Assembly (NCBI RefSeq): GCF_008365405.1
Contig: NZ_QOKV01000017.1
Span: forward strand, 81,303 to 145,302
Length of the DNA: 64,000 bases
DNA from: Azospirillum brasilense
Lineage (GTDB): Bacteria > Pseudomonadota > Alphaproteobacteria > Azospirillales > Azospirillaceae
Direction of reading: 5' to 3'
Position 1 is the first letter of the stretch. Every line of letters begins with the position of its first letter. Below the pieces are notes generated by a model, which saw only the letters and a program-made list of their open reading frames with translations, had not been told where the DNA came from and searched no databases. The translations under genes were made by a program, and so were the position numbers. Shown piece after piece: positions 24,146-32,754 of this stretch.

Positions 24146-26806
24146 ATGCCTGTCACCACGCTCGCAGACCTCAACGACCTCGTCCTTCGGGTTCGGGAGG
24201 CGCAGCGGATCTACGCCGGCTTTCCGCAGGACACCGTGGACCGCATCTTCCGCAGCGCCGCCCTGGCCGCGGCCAACGCGCGCATCCCGCTGGCGAAGCT
24301 GGCGGTTGCCGAGACTCGCATGGGCGTGATGGAGGACAAGGTCGTCAAGAACCACTTCGCCTCCGAATACATCTACAACAAGTACAAGGACGAGAAGACC
24401 TGCGGCATCCTCGAGGAGGACCCGGAATACGGCATCATGACGATCGCCGAGCCGGTGGGCCTGATCTGCGCCATCGTGCCGACCACCAACCCGACCTCGA
24501 CCGCCATCTTCAAGGCGCTGATCAGCCTGAAGACGCGCAACGGCATCGTCTTCTCGCCGCACCCCCGCGCCCGCAAGGCGACCTGCGAGGCCGCGCGGAT
24601 CGTGCTTCAGGCGGCGGTGGAGGCCGGCGCGCCGACGGACATCATCGGCTGGATCGACGAGCCTTCGGTGGAGTTGTCGAACGCGGTGATGCACCACCCC
24701 GACATCAACCTGATCCTGGCGACCGGCGGGCCGGGGATGGTCAAGGCGGCCTATTCCTCGGGCAAGCCGGCCATCGGCGTCGGCGCCGGCAACACCCCGG
24801 CGGTGATCGACGAGTTCGCCGACATCAAGCGGGCCGTCGCCTCCATCCTGATGTCCAAGACCTTCGACAACGGCGTGGTCTGCGCGTCGGAGCAGTCGGC
24901 CATCGTCGTGGATTCCGTCTATGACGCGGTGCGCGACCGCTTCGCCCACCATGGCGGCCACATCCTGTCGGCGGCGGACGCCGACGCGGTGCGCAAGGTG
25001 CTGCTGAAGAACGGCGCGCTGAACGCCGACATCGTCGGCCAGTCGGCCGGCGCCATCGCCGCCATGGCCGGGGTGAGCGTTCCCGCCCACACCAAGGTGC
25101 TGATCGCCGAGGTCGAGGCGGTGACCGAGGACGAGCCCTTCGCCCACGAGAAGCTGTCGCCGACCCTGGCGCTCTACCGCGCCCGCGACTTCATGGACGC
25201 CTGCGACAAGGCGGCGGCGCTGGTCGTGCTGGGCGGCATCGGCCACACCTCCGCCCTCTACACCGACCAGGACCAGCAGCCGGAGCGTATCCGCCATTTC
25301 GGGCAGGCGATGAAGACGGCGCGCATCCTGATCAACACGCCGTCGTCGCAGGGCGGCATCGGCGACCTCTACAATTTCCGGCTGGCGCCGTCGCTGACGC
25401 TCGGCTGCGGTTCGTGGGGCGGCAACTCGATCTCCGAGAATGTCGGGCCGCAGCACCTCATCAACCGCAAGACCGTGGCGAAGAGGGCCGAGAACATGCT
25501 GTGGCACAAGCTGCCGAAATCCATCTACTTCCGCCGCGGCTGCCTGCCCTTCGCGCTGGAGGAGCTGCGCGGCAAGAAGCGCTGCCTGATCGTCACCGAC
25601 CGCTTCCTGTTCGAGAACGGCCACGTCGACGAGACCGTGCGCATCCTCAAGGGGCTGGGCCTCGCCGTGGAGACCTTCTTCGAGGTCGCCGCCGACCCCA
25701 CCCTGGCGGTGGTGCGGCGCGGGCTGGCGCTCGCCAACGCCTTCCAGCCGGACGTCATCCTGGCGCTGGGCGGCGGCTCGCCGATGGACGCGGCCAAGAT
25801 CATGTGGGTGATGTACGAGGCGCCGGACGTCGCCTTCGAGGATCTGGCCCTGCGCTTCATGGACATCCGCAAGCGCATCTACACCTTCCCGAAGCTGGGG
25901 GTGAAGGCGCAGTTCGTGGCCGTCCCGACCACGTCCGGCACCGGGTCGGAGGTGACGCCCTTCGCCGTGGTGACCGACGAGCGCACCGGCATCAAGTACC
26001 CGATCGCGGATTATGAACTGACGCCGAACATGGCGATCATCGACGCCAATCTGGTGATGGACATGCCGAAGGGCCTGACCGCCGCCGGCGGCATCGACGC
26101 GGTGACCCACGCGCTGGAGGCCTACGTCTCCGTCCTGGCGAACGAGTACACCGACGGGCAGGCGCTGCAGGCGCTGAAGCTGCTGAAGGAGCATTTGCCC
26201 TCCGCCTACGCAAACGGCGCCAAGGACCCCAAGGCGCGGGAGCAGGTGCACAGCGCCGCCACGCTGGCCGGCATCGCCTTCGCCAACGCCTTCCTCGGCG
26301 TCTGCCATTCGATGGCGCACAAGCTGGGGGCGGAGTTCCACCTGCCGCACGGCGTCGCCAACGCCCTGCTGATCGCCAACGTCATCCGCTACAACGCCGC
26401 CGACATTCCGACCAAGCAGACCGCCTTCAGCCAGTACGACCGGCCCAAGGGCGTCGCCCGCTACGCCGAGATTGCCCGGCACCTCGGCCTCGGCGGCAGC
26501 CGCGACCATGAGCGGGTGGAAACGCTGGTGGCCTGGGTGGAGGAACTGAAGCGCACGCTGGACATCCCGGCCTCGATCCAGGCCGCCGGGGTACCGGAGG
26601 CGGAGTTCCTGGCCCGGCTGGACGCCATCGCCGAGGCCGCTTTCGACGACCAGTGCACCGGCGCCAACCCGCGCTTCCCGCTGGTCGCGGAGATCCGCCA
26701 GCTCCTGCTCGACAGCTACTACGGCCGCGCCTACGCCGAGGGGGTGGAGCGTGAGCCGGACGCCAAGGCCGAGCGCAAGCCGGTGGCGCTGGTCCGTTCG
26801 CGCTGA
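24146..26806 (+). CDS. adhE: Bifunctional acetaldehyde-CoA/alcohol dehydrogenase
   Basis: The protein has 886 residues, the usual AdhE length. The N-terminal CoA-acylating aldehyde dehydrogenase half (1-440) has 'GLICAIVPTTNPTSTAIFKA', 'IGVGAGNTPAVID' and catalytic Cys246 in 'GVVCASEQS', the same number as in E. coli AdhE. The C-terminal iron alcohol dehydrogenase half (460-870) has 'LALGGGSPMDAAKIMW', 'PTTSGTGSEVTPFAV' and the iron-binding 'GVCHSMAHKLGAEFHLPHG'. It reduces acetyl-CoA to ethanol in two steps under low oxygen, or works in reverse on alcohols. The ATG at 24146 is preceded by GAGGC. It stands alone, closed by a terminator, and its probable regulator follows. Confidence 0.93.
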   Translation: MPVTTLADLNDLVLRVREAQRIYAGFPQDTVDRIFRSAALAAANARIPLAKLAVAETRMGVMEDKVVKNHFASEYIYNKYKDEKTCGILEEDPEYGIMTIAEPVGLICAIVPTTNPTSTAIFKALISLKTRNGIVFSPHPRARKATCEAARIVLQAAVEAGAPTDIIGWIDEPSVELSNAVMHHPDINLILATGGPGMVKAAYSSGKPAIGVGAGNTPAVIDEFADIKRAVASILMSKTFDNGVVCASEQSAIVVDSVYDAVRDRFAHHGGHILSAADADAVRKVLLKNGALNADIVGQSAGAIAAMAGVSVPAHTKVLIAEVEAVTEDEPFAHEKLSPTLALYRARDFMDACDKAAALVVLGGIGHTSALYTDQDQQPERIRHFGQAMKTARILINTPSSQGGIGDLYNFRLAPSLTLGCGSWGGNSISENVGPQHLINRKTVAKRAENMLWHKLPKSIYFRRGCLPFALEELRGKKRCLIVTDRFLFENGHVDETVRILKGLGLAVETFFEVAADPTLAVVRRGLALANAFQPDVILALGGGSPMDAAKIMWVMYEAPDVAFEDLALRFMDIRKRIYTFPKLGVKAQFVAVPTTSGTGSEVTPFAVVTDERTGIKYPIADYELTPNMAIIDANLVMDMPKGLTAAGGIDAVTHALEAYVSVLANEYTDGQALQALKLLKEHLPSAYANGAKDPKAREQVHSAATLAGIAFANAFLGVCHSMAHKLGAEFHLPHGVANALLIANVIRYNAADIPTKQTAFSQYDRPKGVARYAEIARHLGLGGSRDHERVETLVAWVEELKRTLDIPASIQAAGVPEAEFLARLDAIAEAAFDDQCTGANPRFPLVAEIRQLLLDSYYGRAYAEGVEREPDAKAERKPVALVRSR

Positions 26807-26832
26807 GTCTTTCACTGTGATTGAGGCCTGAT

Positions 26833-26879
26833 GGGCCGCCCGACGCCGGGGAACCAGACGCCGGGCGGCCCTTTCTTTT
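26833..26879 (+). terminator. Rho-independent terminator
   Basis: GGGCCGCCCG / CGGGCGGCCC, 10 perfect base pairs with a 19-nt loop that can pair further, followed by TTTCTTTT, 26 bases after the adhE stop. Confidence 0.9.
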
Positions 26880-27099
26880 GTCCGGAAAAAAAGCCGGTCT
26901 GCCGAAGACTTCACGCCCTGACGCCATGAAGCGTCGATTGGCTGTGAACTCATTGTCTGAAACGGCGGCAGGTGATTCCGGTCATGATTCGATCCTATCA
27001 ATCCGATTACCGCCATCGCGGCTCCGCGATGCATGCATTCGTCTTCAAAGTCCGGCGTCCGCGGAAGACACGGCACGGCTTTACCAAGGAGGCGGTGCG

Positions 27100-28737
27100 A
27101 TGACTCTGTCGGTCGGTGGCGCGCTGGACGAGATCCTGCACCCGGCCTCGGCCGATTTCCGCAGCCTGCCGGAGCTGATCAGCGGGCTGATGGGCCGGCT
27201 GGCCGACCGCGCGCCGCTGCGCGGCGGGGCGTTGTGGCTCCAGGACATGGGCACGCTGGTGCTCGCCCAGGACCGGGCGGGCGGCCGCCTCTGCTGGACG
27301 GCGGGCGGCGACCCCAACGACGCCGCGGCCGATCCGGAGGCGGTGGTGGTGCCCATCACCTACGCCGACGCGCCGGTCGGCGAGATGCGGCTGGTCCTCG
27401 ACCGAGCGTCGGACGGCGCCGCGCCCGAGGCGCCCATCCTGCAGGACGTCGCACGCCAGTGCGGCTATCTGGCCAAGCGCTACGAGGTGCGGCGCTGGGC
27501 GGAGCGGCGGTTCGGCCGGCCCCTGCTGATGGTCGGCATGAGCCGGGCGCTGCGCGAGCTGGACGCCTTCCTGGAGCAGGCCGCCCACAGCGCGCTGCCC
27601 GTCCTGCTGACCGGGGAGTTCGGAACCGAGAAGGCGCAGTTCGCCGCAGCGATCCACGGCTGCGGGCCGCGGCGCGACGGACCCTTCGTCCAGGTCAACG
27701 GCGCGGACCCGGCGGGGACACCCGCCGACTGGGTCGCGCGGGCCGCCGGGGGCACGCTGTTCCTCAGCGGCGTCGACGAGATGACGCCGGCCCTTCAGGG
27801 GCAGATCGTCCAGCACATGCCCTCCCAACTCGGCCAATGGCTCGACGCGCCGGGGGGCTGGACGCTGTCCGCCAACGGGGCAGGCAATGGGATGGTCAAC
27901 GGGATGGCAAACGGGACCGGGGGGCCGCGGGTCATCGCCTCGACCACCGCCGACCTGCGGCGGCTGGCGGAGGAGGGGCGCTTCTCCCGCCCGCTGCTGG
28001 CCGAGCTGGATTTCCTGTGCGCCACCGTGCCGCCGCTGCGCGACCGGCCGGCGGACATCGAGCCGTTGGTCCTCGCCGCCCTCGACCGCCACGGCGGGCG
28101 CGCCGACGAGACGCGGACCGACGAGCTGATCGCCCTATGCAAGGCCCACAGCTGGCCGGAGAACCTGTTCGAGCTGGAGCGGGTGATCGCCCGGCTGGCG
28201 GTGATGACCGGGGGCCGGCCGATCCGCCATGGCGATGTGCGCCGCCACGCCCCCTGGATGGTCGGCGGCGCCATGCCGGCGGAACCGGCGCCTGCCGCTC
28301 ATCCGGACGCCGTGCCGGTTCCCCCGCCGGCTCCCTCGCCCGCGGACCATTGGGTGCGCTGCGCGCTGACCCGCGACCAGGACGCTTTGGCCCGGCTGCA
28401 CGGCGGCCTGCGCAAGGCGCTGCTGTTCTTGGGCGAGCGCTTCGCCGATCCGATCACGCTGGACGCGTTGTCGCGGCAGGCGCATGTCAGCCCGTCCCAC
28501 CTCAGCTACCTGTTCCGGACGGAGCTTCAGACCTCCTTCAAGGGTCTGCTTGGCCGCATTCGCATCCACAAGGCGCGGGAACTTCTGGCCGCCGACCGAC
28601 GGTTGCCCATCACCGAGGTGGCGATGAGCGTCGGGTACGGCGACCTCAGCCATTTCGAGAAAAGCTTCCGCCGCCTCGTCGGGGAAAGCCCGCGCGAGTA
28701 TCGGCGCAACCTGAGCGGAGCCGCCGTGCGCGGGTGA
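27100..28737 (+). CDS. AraC regulator with degenerate NtrC-like AAA+ domain
   Basis: The protein has 545 residues. Residues 1-135 look GAF-like. Residues 145-400 align with the sigma54-activator AAA+ core: 'LPVLLTGEFGTEKAQFAAAI' (Walker A with Lys178), 'AAGGTLFLSGVDEM' (Walker B region), 'RVIASTTADLRRLAEEGRF', 'VPPLRDRPADIEPLV', and 'SWPENLFELERVIARL'. The stretch that should hold the GAFTGA loop is missing: only about 20 residues separate 'FVQVNGAD' from Walker B. Walker A is altered (GEFGTEKA for GESGTGKE). A normal AraC double helix-turn-helix fills 440-540, in place of the usual Fis domain. AAGGAGG precedes the ATG at 27100. It follows adhE and probably controls it. Confidence 0.85.
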   Translation: MTLSVGGALDEILHPASADFRSLPELISGLMGRLADRAPLRGGALWLQDMGTLVLAQDRAGGRLCWTAGGDPNDAAADPEAVVVPITYADAPVGEMRLVLDRASDGAAPEAPILQDVARQCGYLAKRYEVRRWAERRFGRPLLMVGMSRALRELDAFLEQAAHSALPVLLTGEFGTEKAQFAAAIHGCGPRRDGPFVQVNGADPAGTPADWVARAAGGTLFLSGVDEMTPALQGQIVQHMPSQLGQWLDAPGGWTLSANGAGNGMVNGMANGTGGPRVIASTTADLRRLAEEGRFSRPLLAELDFLCATVPPLRDRPADIEPLVLAALDRHGGRADETRTDELIALCKAHSWPENLFELERVIARLAVMTGGRPIRHGDVRRHAPWMVGGAMPAEPAPAAHPDAVPVPPPAPSPADHWVRCALTRDQDALARLHGGLRKALLFLGERFADPITLDALSRQAHVSPSHLSYLFRTELQTSFKGLLGRIRIHKARELLAADRRLPITEVAMSVGYGDLSHFEKSFRRLVGESPREYRRNLSGAAVRG

Positions 28738-29040
28738 ACCGATCACCACCGGCGGGGTGGCCGTCGCGCCCCCTGCCGGTAAAACGTCCGCAACCTGTGG
28801 GAATGCTCATCGTCATGCGCCCGCACCACGCTTTCGCGAACCGACCGGGTGGTGTCGGACAGGGCGGCGACGGGCAAGGGAGGCCTCACGCTCCACCCGC
28901 AGCCAGCCGGTCCGGGACGTCATGCGGGACGTCTTTCGGCCCGGTTGGGGACATGTTCGGAAATGGGCGGAAACGCGCCCGTGCTCCGAAGGAGCCGCGC
29001 GGCGTCGCGGTCCCTCCGGAGCGGCGGATCGTCCGGGGCT
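28738..29040. other. 303-bp gap between convergent genes, nothing recognised
   Basis: The gap lies between the ends of the AraC-type regulator and the last gene of the R-body cluster. A GGGACGTC direct repeat is at about 28914-28932. I see no gene and no strong terminator hairpin. Confidence 0.4.
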
Positions 29041-29568
29041 TTACAGGGCCGGGTCGCTCTTGCTGTTCATCGCCCGCGCGATCTGGGCGCTGGCCGCGGC
29101 CATGGCCTGTTGCGCGGCCTCGTTGGCCGCGGTGACGGCCTTCTGCTGCTGCTCGCTGGCCTGCTGCATCGCCTGACCGCCGGCGCCGGTTCCGCTGGCC
29201 GCCTGGAGCGCCTGCGACATCGCCTCGTTCGCCTGGGACATCGCGTCCTGTTCGTCGGAGTGGCCGCCGGGGTGGGCGGTCAGGCCGGGGATCGCCTCCA
29301 CCGCGTGGCCGGCAAGCTGGATGGCCTGCTCGACGGCGGCCAGCGCCTGCTCGGCGGCGGCGTTCACGCTCTTCACCGCGTGGTCGAGCAGTGCGCTGGC
29401 GATTTCGGCGGGCGTCCTGGTGCCCGCCTCGAACGGTGCCGTATCGGGTGCCGTGACGGCCGGCGGCGCTGCATTCTCTGCGGGCATGGCCGGAGCCGAC
29501 GTGTCCGGCGCCGCCGGAGTGGGCGCCGCGTCAGGGGTCGGGCTGCTGGGGGGCTGGGAAACGGCCAT
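29041..29568 (-). CDS. Ala/Gln-rich protein, distant RebB-like, last gene of R-body cluster
   Basis: The protein has 175 residues. Residues 1-50 are a Pro/Ala/Thr linker without fixed structure. The rest is helical and rich in Ala and Gln, with 'LDHAVKSVNAAAEQALAAVE' and, near the end, 'QANEAMSQALQAAS...QQQKAVTAANEAAQQAMAAA'. The second part resembles the RebB pattern 'QATAQALANAAHNAT..QQQ..V..QAA'. It has no Cys and no signal peptide. It is the last gene of the cluster, 134 bases after the 355-residue gene, on the same strand. A structural or assembly role in R-bodies is inferred from sequence style and position only. Confidence 0.65.
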   Translation of the reverse strand: MAVSQPPSSPTPDAAPTPAAPDTSAPAMPAENAAPPAVTAPDTAPFEAGTRTPAEIASALLDHAVKSVNAAAEQALAAVEQAIQLAGHAVEAIPGLTAHPGGHSDEQDAMSQANEAMSQALQAASGTGAGGQAMQQASEQQQKAVTAANEAAQQAMAAASAQIARAMNSKSDPAL

Positions 29569-29702
29569 CCTTCGATCTCCTTCGTCCGGGTTGGTTTTGC
29601 GGTGGGCGTGCCGCCGGGGCCGTCGGCGTCTCCGTGGCTGGCGCGGATGGCGCAGAGGGCGGTGCAGAAGGGGCCGCCCCGGTCACCGTCTGTTGACGCG
29701 GG

Positions 29703-30770
29703 TCAGGCGGCGTCGGCAGTGCTGGTGGTGGGGGGATCGGGGCGAAAGCAGCGCAGCGAGATCACCCCCGCGGCCCCCATCTGGATTTCCGCCTGGTTGC
29801 CCTTGCCGATGACGGGGAAGAGACAGGACGCACCGTCCTGTCCCATGATGCCGCGCTGCGGTGGCGTCGCCGACAGCAAGGCCTGAGCCCCGGCCAGATA
29901 ACCCGCCACCAGAACCCGCACCGCGTCGCCGGTCTCGTCCCGGAAGCCCGTGTCGCGGACGATCTGCAAGGCCCCGTCCGACAGGCGGGCGAAGCCGATC
30001 GGCCGGCCGCGCTTCTGCCAGTCGGAGACGGCCCGCGCCACCTCCGCCGGAGCGGCCAGCGGGCCGACCTGCGGGCATTCCAGAAAGCCGAACAGCTGCG
30101 GCAGGATGGTGTCCAGCGCGCCGCCGGCCCGTTTCTTCCGGTCGTCCGGCGTCGCGGTCAGGGAGCCCAGCCGGTTCACGTAGATCAGATAGAACTGATA
30201 ATAGTCCGCGAACTCCTGCACGGTGCGCGCCTGCTCCACCGCGAAGGCGGCCGCCTCCTTCTGAAGCTCGGGGTTCGCCGTTCCCTGGCTTTCCTTGCGG
30301 TAGAGCAGCTCCTGCACCGCCAACTGTTCCTCGAAGCCCATGAACTGGAAGACCGGAGCCCCGGAGACTCCCAACCCCGAGAGGAAGGACGCGCCGGCGG
30401 CGAAGTCGTCCTGGGTCAGCAGGTTGTGGTCGGCGAGGATGCGCTTGACCTGGGCCGACACCGTGGCGCTGGCGTCGCCGGATTCGGCGTCGGCCAGCGT
30501 GCGCAGGCTGTCCACCCCCAGCGTCATCAGCTTCACCGGGCTGACCAACAGCTTCAGATTGGGCAGCAGGGCCAGCCGCGTCGCGTGAAGACCCTGCTGG
30601 ACCTGCTCCACGAGCGTGCTCTCGTCCGGAAAACCGTAGCGCGGGCCGGCGTTGCTGATGGCCCAGTCGAGCCACTCAGACCCGCCATCGATGAAGGCGA
30701 GCGCAAGCCGCCCCAGGTCGGTGAGCCCGGCGCGGTTCTGGATCATCTTGTTGGCGACAGAGACGGTCAT
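29703..30770 (-). CDS. R-body cluster protein of unknown function (355 aa)
   Basis: This is the largest protein of the cluster and has no family I recognise. It has no signal peptide and no membrane segment. The N-terminus (MTVSVANKMIQNRAGLTDLG) is followed by helical parts with 'FIDGGSEWLDWAISNAGPRY', 'LPNLKLLVSPVKLMTLG' and 'QARTVQEFADYYQFYLIYVN'. The C-terminal quarter has 'DGALQIVRDTGFRDETGDAV'. It starts 22 bases after the stop of the preceding RebB-like gene, so it is almost surely co-translated. A role as assembly factor, scaffold or regulator of R-bodies is possible but unproven. Confidence 0.75.
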   Translation of the reverse strand: MTVSVANKMIQNRAGLTDLGRLALAFIDGGSEWLDWAISNAGPRYGFPDESTLVEQVQQGLHATRLALLPNLKLLVSPVKLMTLGVDSLRTLADAESGDASATVSAQVKRILADHNLLTQDDFAAGASFLSGLGVSGAPVFQFMGFEEQLAVQELLYRKESQGTANPELQKEAAAFAVEQARTVQEFADYYQFYLIYVNRLGSLTATPDDRKKRAGGALDTILPQLFGFLECPQVGPLAAPAEVARAVSDWQKRGRPIGFARLSDGALQIVRDTGFRDETGDAVRVLVAGYLAGAQALLSATPPQRGIMGQDGASCLFPVIGKGNQAEIQMGAAGVISLRCFRPDPPTTSTADAA

Positions 30771-30792
30771 GGTGGGGACACCTGCGTAAGGG

Positions 30793-31143
30793 TCAGCTCG
30801 ACGGGAAGCTATTCAGGACCGTGGAGGCCGCGGTACCGATGCTGGTGAAGTCGTTGGCGGCGCTCGTCATCATTCCCTGGGCCTGGGTCAGGGCGGTGAC
30901 GTATTTCGGATCACCCGTCGCCAGGAGCTGCGCCATCGCCACGCCGATCGCCGTGGTGGCGATGGTCGAGACGTTGCGCAGCGTGTCCGTCGCATCCTGC
31001 ACAGCCATGGCCGTGGACTGGGCGACCGCCTGATAGGCTTTCCCAGCGCCGCTGGTGGTGACGACCTGTGGGCTCATGGTCGCCGTCTGCGTCTGGTTTA
31101 TGACGTCAATGATCTGCGCATTGACCTTCGTGGGCTCCGACAT
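30793..31143 (-). CDS. RebB-like R-body protein (116 aa)
   Basis: The protein has 116 residues. 'NAQIIDVINQTQTATMSPQV', then 'GKAYQAVAQSTAMAVQDATD' and 'AIGVAMAQLLATGDPKYV' follow the RebB layout: a short N-terminal Asp/Val segment, then Ala-rich helices. The N-terminus (VNAQIIDVINQTQ) is close to the 'VNTQVIDATSDIV' start of the next gene upstream, so the two are paralogues of each other. It lies 61 bases downstream of that gene and 22 bases upstream of the 355-residue gene. It probably belongs to the 'killing trait' family and to the ribbon or its assembly. Confidence 0.75.
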   Translation of the reverse strand: MSEPTKVNAQIIDVINQTQTATMSPQVVTTSGAGKAYQAVAQSTAMAVQDATDTLRNVSTIATTAIGVAMAQLLATGDPKYVTALTQAQGMMTSAANDFTSIGTAASTVLNSFPSS

Positions 31144-31204
31144 GAAGGCTCCTTGCTCGTTGTGGCCTGGACGGCCGGCCGCTGGGAAATGGGCGCGGGG
31201 TCAA

Positions 31205-31672
31205 TCACGACCCGCCGCTGACGGTGCTGTTTCCGGTGCCGCCGGCGACGGTGCCGTTTCCGGTTCCACCGGCGACGGTGCTGTTTCCAGCGCCGCTGGT
31301 GACGGTGCTGTTCCCGGCGGCGCCGGTGACCGTGGAGGGCAGGGTGGTGAGCGAGGTCGTCAGCAGCGGCGTCAGCGGCTGCAGCGGCGACGCGTTGCCC
31401 CCGGAGGTGGACGAGCCCGAGGGCGGCGGCGGGGGCGTGGTGGGGAAGGGCACGGCCAGCATCTTGGCGCAGGCGGCGGTGACCGCGGCGGAATTGACCA
31501 TGCCGGCGTTCTGCTGGCGGTGCACGGCGTTGTGCATCGCCATGCCGAGCGTCTCGACCATCACGGCGTCGAGCATGGCGAACGACTGCGCGGGGGACTG
31601 TCCCGTCAGAAGCGTGACGATGTCCGACGTCGCGTCGATCACCTGGGTGTTCACGGTGCCTTCGTCGCTCAT
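31205..31672 (-). CDS. RebB-like protein with Gly/Thr nonapeptide-repeat tail
   Basis: The protein has 155 residues. The first 75 are RebB-like ('NTQVIDATSDIVTLLTGQSP', 'FAMLDAVMVETLGMAMHNAV', 'QQNAGMVNSAAVTAACAKML'). A proline run (FPTTPPPPPSG) and a linker follow. The C-terminus is four tandem copies of a nine-residue unit GN(S/G)TVxxGx. The start at 31672 overlaps the stop of the gene upstream by 4 bases (ATGA), so translation is coupled. The tail is hydrophilic and may be a flexible or beta-rich extension outside the ribbon. The length is unusual for the RebB group, which is 75-115 residues. Confidence 0.78.
   Translation of the reverse strand: MSDEGTVNTQVIDATSDIVTLLTGQSPAQSFAMLDAVMVETLGMAMHNAVHRQQNAGMVNSAAVTAACAKMLAVPFPTTPPPPPSGSSTSGGNASPLQPLTPLLTTSLTTLPSTVTGAAGNSTVTSGAGNSTVAGGTGNGTVAGGTGNSTVSGGS
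31208..31315 (-). repeat. Four tandem 27-bp units coding GNSTVxGGx
   Basis: Four consecutive in-frame 27-base units make the last 36 residues of the protein. They differ by a few substitutions. A partial fifth (STVTGAA) precedes them. Confidence 0.8.
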
Positions 31673-31902
31673 GATTTTGCGGTTCCCTTGGTGATGATCA
31701 GCGTGAGGACCTGGGCGAGCGCGGCCTCGGTGATGACCTGGGCGCGCTGCTGGTTGGCGACGGCGTTCTGCATGGCCAGGCCGAGGCTGTCGGCCATGGC
31801 GACGTAGGTCATGTCCATCGCCAGGGATGGGGTCAGGCCAAGCGGTATCGCCGTGTTCGCCGCGACCGATCCGGCAAGGCTGGCGGAGCTTCCATCCGGC
31901 AT
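31669..31902 (-). CDS. Short RebB-like R-body protein (77 aa)
   Basis: The protein has 77 residues: 'LTPSLAMDMTYVAMADSLGL', then 'AMQNAVANQQRAQVITEAAL' and 'AQVLTLIITKGTAKS'. 'AMxNAVxxQQ' is the same block as 'ANAAHNATNxQQQ' in the RebB proteins. The TPSLAMDMTYVAMADSLG helix matches 'APAIAMGNLFQATAQALA'. The N-terminal region differs. GGAG stands 7 bases before the ATG. The gene follows the fourth RebB gene after 125 bases that contain a GCCGCCC/GGGCGGC hairpin (31989-32014), and its stop overlaps the next start. This may be a separate sub-unit type of the ribbon. Confidence 0.75.
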   Translation of the reverse strand: MPDGSSASLAGSVAANTAIPLGLTPSLAMDMTYVAMADSLGLAMQNAVANQQRAQVITEAALAQVLTLIITKGTAKS

Positions 31903-32027
31903 TCACACACTCCAGCCTTCAGGCTCCCGCCACTGGCTCCTGTGGATACGGGCTTATGCGCGACCGGGCGCTTCAACCTGTGGCGGAGGCCGCCCCCGGT
32001 GTCCCGAGGGCGGCCCGCCGGCTCTCC

Positions 32028-32300
32028 TTAGGAGAGGCCCAGGATCTGGGTGGTGACGACGCCGGTCGAGGCCGTGTCCACCGAGTACAGGGTCGACAGA
32101 CCCTGCGTGGTGGCCGCCTGCATCACCACGTAGGACTGCTGCTGGTTGTTCGTGGCGTTGTGGGCCGCGTTCGACAGCGCCTGGCTGGTGGCGACGAACA
32201 GGTTGCCCATCGCAATGGCCGGGGCGTCGCCCAGGACCTTGGTGTTGACCTGGGAGACCGAGTCCGTGATCTGGTTGTTCAGGGCGGTCGGGAAAGCCAT
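32028..32300 (-). CDS. RebB-family R-body structural protein (copy 4)
   Basis: The protein has 90 residues of the RebB ('killing trait') family: 'MAFPTALNNQITDSVSQVNT', 'LGDAPAIAMGNLFVATSQAL', 'NNQQQSYVVMQAATTQGLST' and a C-terminus 'YSVDTASTGVVTTQILGLS'. R-body subunits polymerise into a coiled ribbon that unrolls at low pH. This copy is the most divergent of the four MAFPT proteins (Leu at 7, Val at 36, Ser at 39). AAGGAG precedes the start. The next gene downstream follows after 125 bases, which include a hairpin that could lower its expression. Confidence 0.88.
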   Translation of the reverse strand: MAFPTALNNQITDSVSQVNTKVLGDAPAIAMGNLFVATSQALSNAAHNATNNQQQSYVVMQAATTQGLSTLYSVDTASTGVVTTQILGLS

Positions 32301-32396
32301 CGTGTTTGCTCCTTACATCAGATGTTGCGTTGGTTCGAGGCCAAAGCGCCGGCGGCGGTGCGGCGGACGGCGGCGGATGCCGCGTCCGCCGACCGG

Positions 32397-32663
32397 TCAG
32401 CCGAGGAGCTTCGACGTGGCGGCGCCGGTGGTCGCGGTGTCGATGGAGTAGAGCATCGCGACGCCCGTCGTCGTGGCGGCCTGCGCCGTGACGTACATCT
32501 GCTGCTGCGCCAGGGTCGCGTTGTGGGCCGCGTTGGCCAGCGCCTGGGCGGTGGCCTGGTACAGGTTGCCCATGGCGATCGCCGGCGAGCTGCCAACGAC
32601 CTGGACGTTGCTCTGGGCTACAGAATCGGTGATCTGGCTGTTGACTGCCGTCGGGAAAGCCAT
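32397..32663 (-). CDS. RebB-family R-body structural protein (copy 3)
   Basis: The protein has 88 residues: 'MAFPTAVNSQITDSVAQSNV', 'VVGSSPAIAMGNLYQATAQA', 'AHNATLAQQQMYVTAQAATT', and the end 'LYSIDTATTGAATSKLLG'. It has the same length and layout as its neighbours but Ser-Ser in place of Asp-Ala before PAIAMG. Among known R-body operons several paralogous small subunits are all needed for a normal ribbon, so the copies may not be interchangeable. AAGGA precedes the ATG. It lies 91 bases after copy 2. Confidence 0.88.
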   Translation of the reverse strand: MAFPTAVNSQITDSVAQSNVQVVGSSPAIAMGNLYQATAQALANAAHNATLAQQQMYVTAQAATTTGVAMLYSIDTATTGAATSKLLG

Positions 32664-32754
32664 CTGACGTTATTCCTTGGCGAATGGTTCGGGATGGATG
32701 GCCGGCGGCCCGTTCCGGATGCCCGCGGGCGCCCGGTTCCGGCCGGTCGGCTCA

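Noticed and set aside
31208..31315. CRISPR-like short repeats
   Set aside because: The units are contiguous, in frame and without spacers. They code for a protein tail. No cas gene is present in the window.
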